Assembly: GCF_015477775.1 (NCBI RefSeq)
Contig: NZ_JADLQO010000002.1
Coordinates: 1-64,000, forward strand
DNA: 64,000 bases
Source: Nocardia abscessus
GTDB lineage: Bacteria > Actinomycetota > Actinomycetes > Mycobacteriales > Mycobacteriaceae
Direction of reading: 5' to 3'
A program made the position numbers and the translations under genes. Below the pieces are notes generated by a model. That model ran no database searches and had not been told where the DNA came from. It was given only the letters and a program-made list of their open reading frames with translations. Each line of letters opens with the position of its first letter. The first letter of the stretch is position 1. Below, one piece after another: positions 43,690 to 53,427 of the stretch.

Positions 43690-44535
43690 TCAGCGCGATT
43701 CGGCCGCGATGACCACGTGGCGCATGAGCAGCGATGTGGTGACCGGGCCGACGCCGCCGGGGACGGGGCTGAGCGCGGCGGCCTTGCCGCGCACCGAGTC
43801 CGCGTCCACATCGCCGACGATCTTGCCGTCGGGGGCCTCGTTGGTGCCGACGTCGATGACCACCGCGCCCTCGCGGACGTGCTTGCCGGAGATCAGGCCG
43901 ATGCGGCCCGCCGCGGCGACGACCACGTCGGCGGCGGCGGTGACGGCAGCCAGGTCGGCGGTGCGGGAATGGCACACCGTGACGGTCGCGTCCTTCGCCA
44001 GCAGTAGCTGAGCCAGCGGCTTCCCGACGACGTTCGAGCGGCCGACGACCGCCACGTGGCGGCCCGCGAGCGGGATCTCGTGGTGTTCGAGCAGTTCGAC
44101 CACGGCCTCGGAGGTGGCGGGAACGAAACCGTCCAGCCCGGCCGCGAGCAGGCCGAGCGACAGCGGACTCACGCCGTCGACGTCCTTGGACGCGACGATC
44201 GCCGAACTCACGTCGTCCAGTGTGACGCCCGCAGGAAGGGGGGTCTGCAGCATGATCGCGTCGGCGGCGGCGTCCGCACCGCGCGCGGTCAGTTCGGCGC
44301 GAATCTCCGCCACACCGGCTTCCGGGCCGAGATCGACCGTGTCGCAAGCGATTCCGAGCCGTTCGGCGGCCTTGCGGAGCGAGTTGACATACCAGGCGCT
44401 CGCCGGGTCGTCGTTCGCCACGATCAGGGCGAGGCGCGGGGTGGTGCCGCCGTCGGTGAGCGCGGCGGCGCGGGCCTTGGTATCGGCGTTGACGGCGGCG
44501 GCGAGTTCCTTGCCGGACAGCGAAACGGTATCCAC
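43690..44535 (-). CDS. folD: Methylene-THF dehydrogenase/methenyl-THF cyclohydrolase FolD
   Basis: 281 residues from a GTG at 44535. DPASAWYVNSLRKAAERLGI contains the conserved Tyr-Val-x-x-Lys-equivalent region (K at the catalytic position in SLRKAAE), IMLQTPLP is the QxPLP motif, and GRSNVVGKPLAQLL and PVPGGVGPVTTSLL are the NADP-site and C-terminal signatures. The bifunctional enzyme interconverts 5,10-methylene- and 10-formyl-THF in the cytoplasm. Confidence 0.95.
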   Translation of the reverse strand: MDTVSLSGKELAAAVNADTKARAAALTDGGTTPRLALIVANDDPASAWYVNSLRKAAERLGIACDTVDLGPEAGVAEIRAELTARGADAAADAIMLQTPLPAGVTLDDVSSAIVASKDVDGVSPLSLGLLAAGLDGFVPATSEAVVELLEHHEIPLAGRHVAVVGRSNVVGKPLAQLLLAKDATVTVCHSRTADLAAVTAAADVVVAAAGRIGLISGKHVREGAVVIDVGTNEAPDGKIVGDVDADSVRGKAAALSPVPGGVGPVTTSLLMRHVVIAAESR

Positions 44536-44791
44536 GTTGACACAGCCTAACGGGCGCGGCCGGACGAATTCCTCCGCCGCCCGCATCGAGTCGTGCAAAT
44601 AAATAGCAACCACACGGCGGTCCGACAGGATGGGGCCGTCGCATGACCGAGTGAAGGCCGGGCAGCCTTCTGCGACGACATTTGACGACCCCTTCGCAAA
44701 TTGCCGGATAACGGGCGAATTCGCCCGTATCGTAATCCGTGCTTGCCCCAGCTAACTGCTAGCACGTGCCAACCCGTTCTTCGGCGGAAAG

Positions 44792-45676
44792 GTGACGACT
44801 GTAGTGATGATCTCGAGGCATTGGAAACTTCTCGTCGCGGCGTCGTTCGCCGCGTTCTCGCTCACCGGCCTGGCGGGTGTCCCCGCGCACGCCGTACCGG
44901 ACACGAACGCCCTGTACAACTCCGCCCAGCACCACTTCGCCAACGGCGACGACGCCGCGGGCCGCGCCGACTTGCGCAACCTGATCGGCGCCGATCCCGG
45001 GGACGCCGAAGCGCTCGCCCTGCAGGCGATCTGGTCCGACTACGCCGGTGACCTGCCCGCGCTCCTGGACGCCATGGCACGGCTGCACGCGGTGGACCCG
45101 GAGCTCGCGCAGGGCACCGACAACGTGCTCGGCGCCGTCCGCGCCGCGGTGGGCACCCTGCCGAATCCCTTGCCCGCGCTGGCGGGACCGCAGACCGGCA
45201 TCGTCGTGCTCGGCTACGGCCTGCTGCCGGACGGGGCCCTGCGCCCGGAACTGGTGAACCGGCTCACCGCGGCGTGGTTGCAGTCCATCGTCGCGCCGCT
45301 CTCGCCGATCGTGGTCACCGGAGGGAATCCGCAGAACGGCATCACCGAGGCCGAGGCGATGCGTCACTGGCTGGTCGCCCACGGCGTGCCGCCGACGCGC
45401 ATCCACGTGGAGAGCCGCGCGGGCTCGACCGTGCAGAACGCCCTGTTCAGCACCAGGCTGCTGCGCGATGTCGGTGCGACGAGCGCGATCGTGGTCACCT
45501 CGCCCAATCACATCCGCCGTGCCGTGGCGGATTTCATCGTGGCGGGCACCAGGGTCGTCGGCGCGACGACCTCGCTCGAACAACTGGTCTCGCAGCTACC
45601 GCCGCCCGGCAGGCCTGCGCAGCGCGGCATCTATCTCGACGCCACCCGCACATTCCAGCTCAGCACGGCACGCTGA
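44792..45676 (+). CDS. Secreted YdcF/SanA-like (DUF218) protein
   Basis: 294 residues from the GTG at 44792 (an ATG at 44807 is possible). A signal peptide ends near AGVPAHA (about residue 34). A helical TPR-like region (about 38-110) precedes the DUF218 domain: GIVVLGYGLLPDG, PIVVTGGNPQNGITEAEAM, HVESRAGSTVQNALFS, IVVTSPNHIRRA. The family acts at the cell envelope and may bind nucleotides or sugar phosphates; the function is not established. Confidence 0.85.
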   Translation: MTTVVMISRHWKLLVAASFAAFSLTGLAGVPAHAVPDTNALYNSAQHHFANGDDAAGRADLRNLIGADPGDAEALALQAIWSDYAGDLPALLDAMARLHAVDPELAQGTDNVLGAVRAAVGTLPNPLPALAGPQTGIVVLGYGLLPDGALRPELVNRLTAAWLQSIVAPLSPIVVTGGNPQNGITEAEAMRHWLVAHGVPPTRIHVESRAGSTVQNALFSTRLLRDVGATSAIVVTSPNHIRRAVADFIVAGTRVVGATTSLEQLVSQLPPPGRPAQRGIYLDATRTFQLSTAR

Positions 45677-45774
45677 CCTGCCGAGCGATCGGGATGCGCG
45701 GCCACGGCCACCGGTCCCGATCGCCCTGGGAAAACCGTTGGCGGGATCGGTTGGGCGCGCGGCAGGATGGCCGG

Positions 45775-46578
45775 GTGAGGTCAGCCGGCAATAACGACGT
45801 GGTGGCCCGGCTCCGTGCGGCGGGCTGCGTGTTCGCCGAGGATGAGGCCCGGCTGCTCACCGAGGCTGCCGCGGAGACCGGTGTGGCACTCGAATCGCTC
45901 GTCGCCCAGCGCGTCACCGGCAGCCCGCTGGAGCACCTGCTGGGCTGGGCGGAGTTCCGCGGGGTGCGGGTCGCGGTATCTCCCGGAGTTTTCGTGCCGA
46001 GGCAGCGCACCGCGTTCCTCGTCGACCGAGCGGTCGAGCTGATCCACGCCAGGGCCGGGCACACGGTGGTAGTCGATCTGTGCTGCGGCTCCGGAGCGCT
46101 CGGGCTCGCGGCGGCGACGAGCGCGGCCGCCGAGAGCCGTCCGGTCACGCTGGCGGCCTCCGACATCGATCCGATCGCGGTCGAGTGCGCCCGCACGAAT
46201 CTCACGCCGCTCGGCGCACCGGTCTACGAAGGGGATCTCTTCGAGCCTCTGCCGGAGGAGTTGCGCGGTTGCATCGACATCCTGCTGTGCAACACCCCGT
46301 ACGTCCCGTCGGAGATGATCGCGCGGATGCCGCCGGAGGCCCGCGACCACGAACCCCGCACGGCCCTCGACGGCGGCCCGGACGGGCTCGACGTCTTCCG
46401 CCGGGTCGCGGCCGAGGCCGCCGACTGGCTGTCGCCCGGCGGGCACCTGCTCGTCGAGTCCAGCGAAAATCAGGCGCCGATCGCCCTCGCCGTTCTGGCC
46501 GAGCACGGTCTAGACGGACTGGTCGCGGAGTCGGAAGAGCACTACGCCACGGTGGTCATCGGCAGCCGCCCCCGTTGA
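45775..46578 (+). CDS. HemK-like N5-glutamine/protein methyltransferase
   Basis: 267 residues from a GTG. SAM-binding motif I is VVDLCCGSGALGLAAAT, the DIDP acidic loop follows, and the catalytic tetrapeptide is NTPY in place of NPPY, with PYVPSEMI after it. The N-terminal GSPLEHLLGWAEFRGVRVAV and VPRQRTAFLV regions match the HemK/PrmC group annotated as putative N5-glutamine methyltransferase in actinobacteria. Because the motif deviates and the true prmC is usually next to prfA, this is probably a paralogue. Confidence 0.85.
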   Translation: MRSAGNNDVVARLRAAGCVFAEDEARLLTEAAAETGVALESLVAQRVTGSPLEHLLGWAEFRGVRVAVSPGVFVPRQRTAFLVDRAVELIHARAGHTVVVDLCCGSGALGLAAATSAAAESRPVTLAASDIDPIAVECARTNLTPLGAPVYEGDLFEPLPEELRGCIDILLCNTPYVPSEMIARMPPEARDHEPRTALDGGPDGLDVFRRVAAEAADWLSPGGHLLVESSENQAPIALAVLAEHGLDGLVAESEEHYATVVIGSRPR

Positions 46579-46642
46579 CGACGGCGCCGCCCTGCTCGGC
46601 CTCGATCCTGCGGCGGCCGCGACCCCGCCGGATCGAACCCTG

Positions 46643-47473
46643 CTACTTCTTGCGGCCGGTGAACTGGTCCATCGAGTGGTAGACGCCGACCGTGTCGAGG
46701 AACAGGTCGCGCAGCTTGATCGGCAGCAGTCCGGAGAGCGCTTTGTTCAGTCGCGAGGTCCACGGCAGCACGACCAGCGGCGTGCCGTTCTTCATCTCGC
46801 GCCACGAGGTGTCGACCACCTTGTGCTGTTCCAGGATCGGGGTGAAGAGAAATCCCTTGGCGCCCTCGAACATTCCGGTGTTGATGTAGGTCGGGCAGAC
46901 CGTGGTGACCTTGACGTGTTCGTGGCCTGCTTGTTCCAGTTCGATGCGTACCGAGTCCGACCAGCCCAGCGCCGCCCACTTGGAGGCGGCGTACACGCTC
47001 ATGCGCGGGTTGGACACCAGACCCGCCGAGGACGCGATGGTCAGCACCCGCGCCTCGGTGGCGCCTGCGACCATGGCGGGCAGGAACTCCAGCGTGACGT
47101 ACATCGGGGCGAGCGAGTTGATCGCCATCGTCTTGTCGATGTCGGCGCGGTCGCCGGTCTCCCAGAAGTAGCTGTTACCGCGCACGATGCCCGCGTTGTT
47201 GACCAGGACGTCGATGCCGCCGACCTGCTCACGAACGGATGCCGCCGCCTCCGTGATCGCCTCGGGCGATGCCACGTCGACCACGTGGTGATGCACGGCG
47301 CTGCCGCGGCCGGTCAGCTCGGCGGCGGTGTCCTTCAGGGCGGCCTCGTTGATGTCCCACAGCACCACCGCGGCGGCGCCTTCGCGCACCGCGCGCTCGG
47401 CGAACAGCTTGCCCAGGCCCATCGCGGCTCCCGTGACCAGAACCCTCTTGCCCGCAACCGTGTCCAGTTTCAT
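46643..47473 (-). CDS. Short-chain dehydrogenase/reductase
   Basis: 276 residues. The cofactor motif is VTGAAMGLGKLFAE, NNAG is present at NAGIVRGNS, and the active site is VYAASKWAALGW (Tyr-x-x-x-Lys). The C-terminal extension (about 240-276) is as seen in mycolata SDRs for lipid or steroid substrates. It follows the aldehyde dehydrogenase gene after 33 bp on the same strand and is likely co-transcribed. Confidence 0.88.
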   Translation of the reverse strand: MKLDTVAGKRVLVTGAAMGLGKLFAERAVREGAAAVVLWDINEAALKDTAAELTGRGSAVHHHVVDVASPEAITEAAASVREQVGGIDVLVNNAGIVRGNSYFWETGDRADIDKTMAINSLAPMYVTLEFLPAMVAGATEARVLTIASSAGLVSNPRMSVYAASKWAALGWSDSVRIELEQAGHEHVKVTTVCPTYINTGMFEGAKGFLFTPILEQHKVVDTSWREMKNGTPLVVLPWTSRLNKALSGLLPIKLRDLFLDTVGVYHSMDQFTGRKK

Positions 47474-47506
47474 CCGTACTGCTTCCTGATCCGTGAGTCG
47501 TGGGAG

Positions 47507-49078
47507 TTACTTCTGCCGAAGCGTTTTCATGACGCCGAAGTACAGCGTCATCGTCTTGGCCCATACCGCTTCGGACATGCCGGGCAGCGGTGCGATCGGC
47601 AGCATCCGCTGCACCGCGATGGTCTGGGTGTCGATGTACTTGAGCAGGCCCTCGGGACCGTGCCTGCGTCCGGTGCCGGAGATGCCGAGCCCGCCCGACG
47701 GCGCGTCCGCGCTGCCCCACGCGGCGATGAAGCCCTCGTTGACGTTCACCGAGCCCGCGTCGATCCGCGCCGCCACCGCGCGCCCGCGGCTGGTGTCCTT
47801 GGTCCAGACGCTGGCGTTGAGGCCGTAGGCGGTGTCGTTGGCCTGGTCGACGGCTTCGTCGTCGCTGCTCACGCGGTAGATGGAGACGACGGGGCCGAAG
47901 GTTTCCTCCCGGTGGACCGTCATGCCCGGCCGCACTCCGGCCAGCACGGTCGGCTCGTAGAAGTACGGCCCGAGGTCCGGGCGCGCGCGGCCGCCGGCCA
48001 GTACCGTGGCGCCCTTGGCCACCGCGTCGTTCACATGCGCGATCACCGTGTCGAGCTGGCGCTGGAAGGTCAGCGATCCCATGTCGCTGCCGTAGTCCAG
48101 ACCGCCGCCGAGCCGGATGGCGTCGACGTGCCCGACGAACTCGGCGACGAAGCGGTCGTACACGCTGTCGTGCACGTAGATCCGCTCCATCGACTCGCAC
48201 AGCTGCCCTGCCGAGGCGAAGCAGGCCCGGATGGCGATCTTGGCCGCGCGCGAGACGTCCGCGTCGGCGAGCACCAGCAGCGGATTCTTGCCGCCGAGTT
48301 CGAGCGAGTATCCGATCAGCCGCTCACCCGCCTGCTGGGCGATGGTCCGTCCGGTCGCGCTGGAGCCGGTGTAGTCGACGTAGTCGGCGCGGGCGATCAC
48401 CTCGCCGCCGATCACCGAGCCACGGCCCAGCACCGCCTGCCAGAGCCCGCGCGGCAATCCGGCGCGCACGGCGGCGTCGATGGCCCACAGCGCGGTGAGC
48501 GCGGTCTGGTTGTCCGGGCGTGCCACCACCGCGTTGCCCGCGACGAGGGCGGGCAGCGCGTCGGAGGCGGCCAGGGCCAGCGGGTAGTTCCACGGTGAGA
48601 TCACCGCGACCACGCCCTTGGGCCGGTGCCGCACGTCGACCTGGGTGAGCACGGGAAGCACGCCGCGCGGTTTGCGCGTGGCCAGCAGCCGGGCGGCCAC
48701 CGAGGCGTAGTACCTGGCGTTCACGGCCACGTCGCCGACCTCGTCGAAGGCGTGCGCCCGAGCCTTGCCCGTCTCGGTCTGCACGATGTCGAGGATGGCG
48801 TCCTGCTCGGCGAGCACGATGTCGTGGAACCGGCGCAGCACGGCGACCCGCTCCCGGACCGGACGGCGCGCCCACTCGCGCTGCGCCTGCCGCGCGGTGG
48901 CGAACGCGGTCTCGATGTCTTCGGCGGAGGACTGCGGCAGGTCGATGATCTTCGCGCCGGTCGCGGGGGCGAACACCTCGACAGCGGGCGCGCCGCCCGC
49001 GACGGCGTGCGCGAGCAACGGCTGCACCAGCGACGAGGGCAGCGCGTCGGCGGTTGCCGGCTGCGAGGTGGTCGTCAT
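47507..49078 (-). CDS. Succinate-semialdehyde dehydrogenase-like aldehyde dehydrogenase
   Basis: 523 residues. The catalytic Glu lies in YSLELGGKNPLLVL, the catalytic Cys in ASAGQLCESMERIYV, and VVAVISPWNYPLALAASDAL forms part of the NAD(P) site. The sequence resembles the GabD2-type dehydrogenases of mycobacteria. It oxidises an aldehyde to an acid. It is divergent from a TetR regulator with a palindrome between them and upstream of an SDR, suggesting one inducible alcohol/aldehyde pathway. Confidence 0.9.
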   Translation of the reverse strand: MTTTSQPATADALPSSLVQPLLAHAVAGGAPAVEVFAPATGAKIIDLPQSSAEDIETAFATARQAQREWARRPVRERVAVLRRFHDIVLAEQDAILDIVQTETGKARAHAFDEVGDVAVNARYYASVAARLLATRKPRGVLPVLTQVDVRHRPKGVVAVISPWNYPLALAASDALPALVAGNAVVARPDNQTALTALWAIDAAVRAGLPRGLWQAVLGRGSVIGGEVIARADYVDYTGSSATGRTIAQQAGERLIGYSLELGGKNPLLVLADADVSRAAKIAIRACFASAGQLCESMERIYVHDSVYDRFVAEFVGHVDAIRLGGGLDYGSDMGSLTFQRQLDTVIAHVNDAVAKGATVLAGGRARPDLGPYFYEPTVLAGVRPGMTVHREETFGPVVSIYRVSSDDEAVDQANDTAYGLNASVWTKDTSRGRAVAARIDAGSVNVNEGFIAAWGSADAPSGGLGISGTGRRHGPEGLLKYIDTQTIAVQRMLPIAPLPGMSEAVWAKTMTLYFGVMKTLRQK

Positions 49079-49127
49079 GGGCGGTCCTCTCGAGGACGTG
49101 GGCTACGCCGCAGGCGCGCCTCATTAA

Positions 49128-49156
49128 ATGAACAGTGGTGTTAGATTAATGTTCAT
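49128..49156 (+). promoter_or_regulatory. Palindromic operator between the aldehyde dehydrogenase and TetR genes
   Basis: ATGAACA at 49128-49134 and TGTTCAT at 49150-49156 are perfect inverted copies around 15 AT-rich bases, about 50 bp before the dehydrogenase start and 71 bp before the TetR start. Its position suggests repression of both genes. Confidence 0.7.
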
Positions 49157-49226
49157 GTCACTCCTCGTGTCAAGCTGTTCGTCGTGGCGCACAGATATTC
49201 CGGGGGCCGCGTTGTGAGGCGGCACG

Positions 49227-49910
49227 ATGTCGGCTGAGTCCACGACCGCGCGGCGCGGAAGACCGCCGCAGACACAGGAGCAGGCCGAAGAGGTCCGCGC
49301 CCGGATCGTGCTCGCGACCGCGGAGGTGTTCACCCGAACCGGATCACGAGGGCTGAGCGTCGCGCAGATCATCGAGCAGGCGGGTTTGGCCCGGCCGACT
49401 TTCTACCGGTATTTCGGCAACGCGCACGAACCGCTGCTGGCGGTGCTCGACACCTCCAACGAGGGGCTCGTCGGCGGTATCCGCACGGCGCTGACCGGCA
49501 CCGACGAGCCGGTCGAGCTGGGCATCCGGCTGATCGACGCCTACCTGGACTGGGCGCGCGGGCACGGCCCCATGCTGCGGCCGCTGTTCGCCGAGCTGCA
49601 CGATCCCGGCTCGCCGGTGTCGGCGTACCGGGAGCGCGCGCTCGACGACATCCGCGCCCTGGTGCGCGAGACGTTCACCGAGCTGGGCCGCCCGGTGCCG
49701 AGTCCGCTCGATCTGGACGCCGCGCTGCACCTGTGCGAGTACGTGGTCTACCGGATCTCCGCGGGCACCGCGCCCGGCGCCGAACCGGACGCGGAAACCG
49801 TCGCGGCGGCGCGCCTGACGATGATCCGGGTGCTGCTCACCACGCTCGGCACACGGGTCGATCTGGAGTACGCGTTGACGCTGCCCACGATTTTTCCCGC
49901 CGAGCCGTAG
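49227..49910 (+). CDS. TetR/AcrR family transcriptional regulator
   Basis: 227 residues. The HTH reads RIVLATAEVFTRTGSRGLSV, then IIEQAGLARPTFYRYFGNAH. It is divergent from the aldehyde dehydrogenase gene and probably represses it through the ATGAACA palindrome. The next operon on the other strand ends 16 bp after its stop. Confidence 0.9.
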   Translation: MSAESTTARRGRPPQTQEQAEEVRARIVLATAEVFTRTGSRGLSVAQIIEQAGLARPTFYRYFGNAHEPLLAVLDTSNEGLVGGIRTALTGTDEPVELGIRLIDAYLDWARGHGPMLRPLFAELHDPGSPVSAYRERALDDIRALVRETFTELGRPVPSPLDLDAALHLCEYVVYRISAGTAPGAEPDAETVAAARLTMIRVLLTTLGTRVDLEYALTLPTIFPAEP

Positions 49911-49925
49911 ACCGGCCCGCCCGCG

Positions 49926-50849
49926 TCAGCGCGGTATCGGCGTGACGGGATTGCTGTCGATGACGCGCTGCTCCACTCGGTGGATCAGATCGTGCACGCG
50001 CGGGTCGCGCGCCAGCCTGCTGTCCAGCACCACATTGATCACGCCGCGCAGCAGCGCGTAGGGCTCCCACTGCGGCGGCGCGATGGTACGCGGCGCGCGG
50101 CGGGCGATGCCGTCGGCGATGGATTCCGCCGCGTCGCGCACGGAGATGCGCACGTTGAGCGGCCACGGCAGCAACGCGCCCAGGTCTGCGCCCAACTCGT
50201 CCTCGTCGAGGGTGCCGTGGGTCATCGCGGTGTCGACGATGCCGAAGTACGCCACACCCGCGGTGGCCCCGACCGCGGCCAGCTCGACCCGCAGCGCCCG
50301 CCCGAACTGCTCGACCGCGGCTTTGCTCACCATGTAGGGCGAACCGCCCATGCCGGGCGCGAACGCCGCGGCGGAGGAGACCACCACGACGTGCCCCTTG
50401 GCCGCGACGATGTCGTCCAGCGCCGGATGCACGGTGTTGAACACCCCGGTCACATTGATCCCGATGACACGATCGAAGTCACCCGGATTCATCGTCCGGA
50501 TCGTCGCGGGCTCGGGCACCACTCCCGCATTGGCTACGACCACATCGATCCGTCCGAACTGTCGGCGCACCCGAGAGACGGCTTCGCGCATTCCGATTCG
50601 ATCGGAGACGTCCGCGCGCACCACCAGCGCGCGGTCCCCCATGGAACGCCCGACGGTCGCGGCGGCGGCTTCGTCGATATCGATCAGCGCCACCGAAGCG
50701 CCCGAGGCGTAGAGCTTTTCGGCCAGCGCCCGGCCGATGCCGGTGCCCGCGCCGGTGATCACCACCACCCGATCGCGGACGTCCAGCCGGTTCTCGGCGG
50801 GCGGGGGGGACAGCAGCTGACGCAGCAGGTCGACGACCACGGCGCTCAC
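49926..50849 (-). CDS. Short-chain dehydrogenase/reductase
   Basis: 307 residues from the GTG at 50849, whose first bases overlap the stop of the monooxygenase gene (GTGA). Cofactor motif VVVITGAGTGIGRALAEKLY near residue 30, NAGVVPEPA, and active site SPYMVSKAAVEQFG (Tyr-x-x-x-Lys). A C-terminal extension of about 50 residues is typical of SDRs next to monooxygenases in mycolata. It is the last gene of the four-gene unit 53424-54299, 52357-53427, 50846-52318, 49926-50849. Confidence 0.9.
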   Translation of the reverse strand: MSAVVVDLLRQLLSPPPAENRLDVRDRVVVITGAGTGIGRALAEKLYASGASVALIDIDEAAAATVGRSMGDRALVVRADVSDRIGMREAVSRVRRQFGRIDVVVANAGVVPEPATIRTMNPGDFDRVIGINVTGVFNTVHPALDDIVAAKGHVVVVSSAAAFAPGMGGSPYMVSKAAVEQFGRALRVELAAVGATAGVAYFGIVDTAMTHGTLDEDELGADLGALLPWPLNVRISVRDAAESIADGIARRAPRTIAPPQWEPYALLRGVINVVLDSRLARDPRVHDLIHRVEQRVIDSNPVTPIPR

Positions 50850-52318
50850 CCCGCCCGCAGCCGGTAGGACTCCGGATCGAATCGTCTTGTGCGCCGCCGG
50901 TATTCGAAACTCCAGTTCGGGTACAGGCCCGCGTTGCCGCCGTCGGCGGTCTGGTAGTAGCTGCGGCAGCCGCCGGTCAGCCAGGCGGTGTCGCGGCTGC
51001 GCTCGGCCACCTCGTCGAGAAAGGCGCGCTGCACCTCCTCGCGCACATCGATCCGCTGGATGTTCCGCGCACGCATGGTGGTCACGGCATCGACGATATA
51101 GCGCACCTGCGCCTCGATCATATAGATCGCGGACTGATTGCCCGCCGCACCGAACGGCCCGAGGGTGCAGAAGAAGTTCGGGAAGCCCGCCATGGTCGTG
51201 CCGAGGTAGCTGCTCGGCCGCTCGCGGTACCGGTCGCCGATCGACTGCCCGCCCTGTCCGTGCACCCGGTCGAAAACCGCGGGCGGCACGCCGAATCCGG
51301 TGCCCCAGATGATCGTGTCCACCGCATGCTCGGCGCCGTCGGCGGTGACGACGGACCGGGCGCGGATCTCCCGGATGCCTTCGGTGACGACCTCGACGTT
51401 CGGTCGGGTCAGAGCCGGATAGTAGGCGTCGGAGAAGATCGCTCGCTTGCACCCGATCACGTAGTCGGGGGTGAGTTTGCGGCGCAGCGCCGGATCGCGC
51501 ACCTGACGTAGCAGCTGCAGCCTCCCGAGCGCCTCGTACGGATGCCGGAACCGCTTGTCCACGAAGCCGACCAGGCCGAACCCTTCGATTCCGGTGTAGT
51601 ACAGACCACGGATCGCTTTGCCGAGCACGGGCATCCGGCGCAGCAGCGCGCGTTCGGCGGACAGCGTGCGGCGATCCAGCCGCGACACGATCCAGGGCGC
51701 CGAACGCTGGAACACCGTCAGCTTGCCGACCACCGGCTGGATCTCGGGAATGAACTGCACGGCGGAGGCGCCCGTTCCGATCACCGCGACGCGCTCCCCG
51801 GTGAGATCGTGCTCATGATCCCAGTGCAGCGAATGGAATCGAGTCCCTTCGAAGGTGTCCGCGCCGGGCACCCGCGGGATCTGGGCCTCGCTGAACGGCC
51901 CGACGGCGGAAACGAGCACGTCCGCGGTCAGATCACCGCGACTGGTGTGAAGCCGCCACAGCGTGGCCGCGTCGTCCCAGCGCGCCTCGAGCAACTCGAC
52001 CCCGAACCGCATGTGCCGCAACACGTCGTTGCGCGACGCGACCGACCGGAGATAATCGAGAATCTCCTGCTGCGTGCCGTAGGTGCGCGACCAATTCGGA
52101 TTGGGCGCGAAGGAATACGAATACAGATGCGAGGGCACATCGCAGGCGCAGCCCGGATAGGTGTTCGCCCGCCAGGTGCCACCGAGATCACCCGCGCGCT
52201 CGAGCAGCAGGAAATCATCGATCCCCGCCTCGCGCAGCGATACCGCCAGACCGATTCCGGCTATGCCCGCACCGATCACGGCGATCGGCACGTGCTCCGG
52301 ATCCGCAGCTTCGGTCAT
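50846..52318 (-). CDS. Flavin-containing (Baeyer-Villiger type) monooxygenase
   Basis: 490 residues. FAD motif AVIGAGIAGIGLAVSLREAG, the GGTWRANTYPGCACDVPS region and NADPH motif VAVIGTGASAVQFIPEI mark the class B flavoproteins. The fingerprint FHSLHWDHEHD resembles the FxGxxxHxxxW/D motif of Baeyer-Villiger enzymes, with changes. It probably oxidises a ketone or long-chain substrate. It lies in an operon with SDR, ferredoxin reductase and di-iron-like hydrolase genes. Confidence 0.9.
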   Translation of the reverse strand: MTEAADPEHVPIAVIGAGIAGIGLAVSLREAGIDDFLLLERAGDLGGTWRANTYPGCACDVPSHLYSYSFAPNPNWSRTYGTQQEILDYLRSVASRNDVLRHMRFGVELLEARWDDAATLWRLHTSRGDLTADVLVSAVGPFSEAQIPRVPGADTFEGTRFHSLHWDHEHDLTGERVAVIGTGASAVQFIPEIQPVVGKLTVFQRSAPWIVSRLDRRTLSAERALLRRMPVLGKAIRGLYYTGIEGFGLVGFVDKRFRHPYEALGRLQLLRQVRDPALRRKLTPDYVIGCKRAIFSDAYYPALTRPNVEVVTEGIREIRARSVVTADGAEHAVDTIIWGTGFGVPPAVFDRVHGQGGQSIGDRYRERPSSYLGTTMAGFPNFFCTLGPFGAAGNQSAIYMIEAQVRYIVDAVTTMRARNIQRIDVREEVQRAFLDEVAERSRDTAWLTGGCRSYYQTADGGNAGLYPNWSFEYRRRTRRFDPESYRLRAG

Positions 52319-52356
52319 GTCTTCCTCCCACCCGCGGGCGCCGTTGCCCGCCGAGT

Positions 52357-53427
52357 TCACAGATCCAATTCGAGTTCGCCGCCGCGCGCCCGGGAGACGC
52401 AGGTCAGCATCGCCTCCGCGCGCTCGGATTCGAGCAGCGACCGGCCCCGATGGTCCACCGCGCCGGCGAGCACCCGGGTCTTGCAGGTGCCGCAGAATCC
52501 CTGCTGACAGGAATAGGCCACCCCGGGCAGCACCCGCCGGATCGCGCTGAGCGCGGACTCGCCGGCGGCGACCTCCACGTCGAACCCACTGCGATGCAAC
52601 CTGATCCGGAACGGCTCGCCGTCCCGCACGGGCAGCGGCGAGAACCGCTCGGTGTGCAGCGAGGCCGTCGGCTCGTGCAGGGCGAGCACCGCACGCGCGG
52701 CCTCGGCCAGCGGCGGCGGCCCGCAGACATACACCGCCGCGCCGGGCGGCGTCTGCTCGAAGATCATCCGCGCGTCGGGCACGCCGAACTCGTCGTCCGG
52801 CCGCACCACCACGTCACCGCCGGTGTAGCGGGCCAAGTCGTACAGGAACGGCATGCGCGAGCGGGCCCGGCCCAGATACATCAGCCGCCACGGCACTCCG
52901 GCGCGCTCGGCCGCGGCGACCATGGGCAGGATCGGGGTGATCCCGATGCCGCCCGCGACGAACAGGTAGCACGGCGCCGCGACGAAGGGGAACGCGTTGC
53001 GCGGACCGCGTAGGCCGAGCCGGTCACCCACCCGCAGATCCCGATGGATCTCCGCGGAGCCGCCCTCGCCGTCGGCGATGAGGCGCACGGCGATGCGATA
53101 GAACCCACGGTCGGCGGGATCGTTGGTGAGCGAATACTGACGCTGGCGACCCGAGGGCAAGAAGACGTCGAGGTGCGCGCCGGGCGTCCACGCGGGCAGC
53201 GGACCGCCCTCCGGGCGGCGCAACCACAAGCTGACCACCCCGTCGGCCTCGTGCCCGATCCGGTCGACCACCACCTCGAAGTCGAAGCCGCTGCGCCGTA
53301 CCGGACGCGGTCGCGAAAGCAGCCGCGCGGCATCGCCTTCGACGAACAGGCGCTTGTAGGCGTCGGCCGCCGAACCGATCAACCGCAGCGCGGCGCCGGG
53401 CTCGAACCGCTCCCCGACGGCGGTCAC
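52357..53427 (-). CDS. Ferredoxin reductase-type oxidoreductase with C-terminal 2Fe-2S domain
   Basis: 356 residues from the GTG at 53427, overlapping the stop of the preceding gene by four bases. The flavin motif is RQRQYSLTND, the NAD motif GGIGITPILPMV, and the C-terminal plant-type ferredoxin domain has CQQGFCGTCKTRVL plus a later Cys (MLTCVSRA). This is the phthalate dioxygenase reductase layout. It would pass electrons to the di-iron-like protein encoded just upstream or to another oxygenase. Confidence 0.9.
   Translation of the reverse strand: MTAVGERFEPGAALRLIGSAADAYKRLFVEGDAARLLSRPRPVRRSGFDFEVVVDRIGHEADGVVSLWLRRPEGGPLPAWTPGAHLDVFLPSGRQRQYSLTNDPADRGFYRIAVRLIADGEGGSAEIHRDLRVGDRLGLRGPRNAFPFVAAPCYLFVAGGIGITPILPMVAAAERAGVPWRLMYLGRARSRMPFLYDLARYTGGDVVVRPDDEFGVPDARMIFEQTPPGAAVYVCGPPPLAEAARAVLALHEPTASLHTERFSPLPVRDGEPFRIRLHRSGFDVEVAAGESALSAIRRVLPGVAYSCQQGFCGTCKTRVLAGAVDHRGRSLLESERAEAMLTCVSRARGGELELDL

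Noticed and set aside
46676..48598. 640-residue open frame on the plus strand
   Set aside because: Antisense to the SDR and aldehyde dehydrogenase genes, whose catalytic motifs are intact on the other strand.
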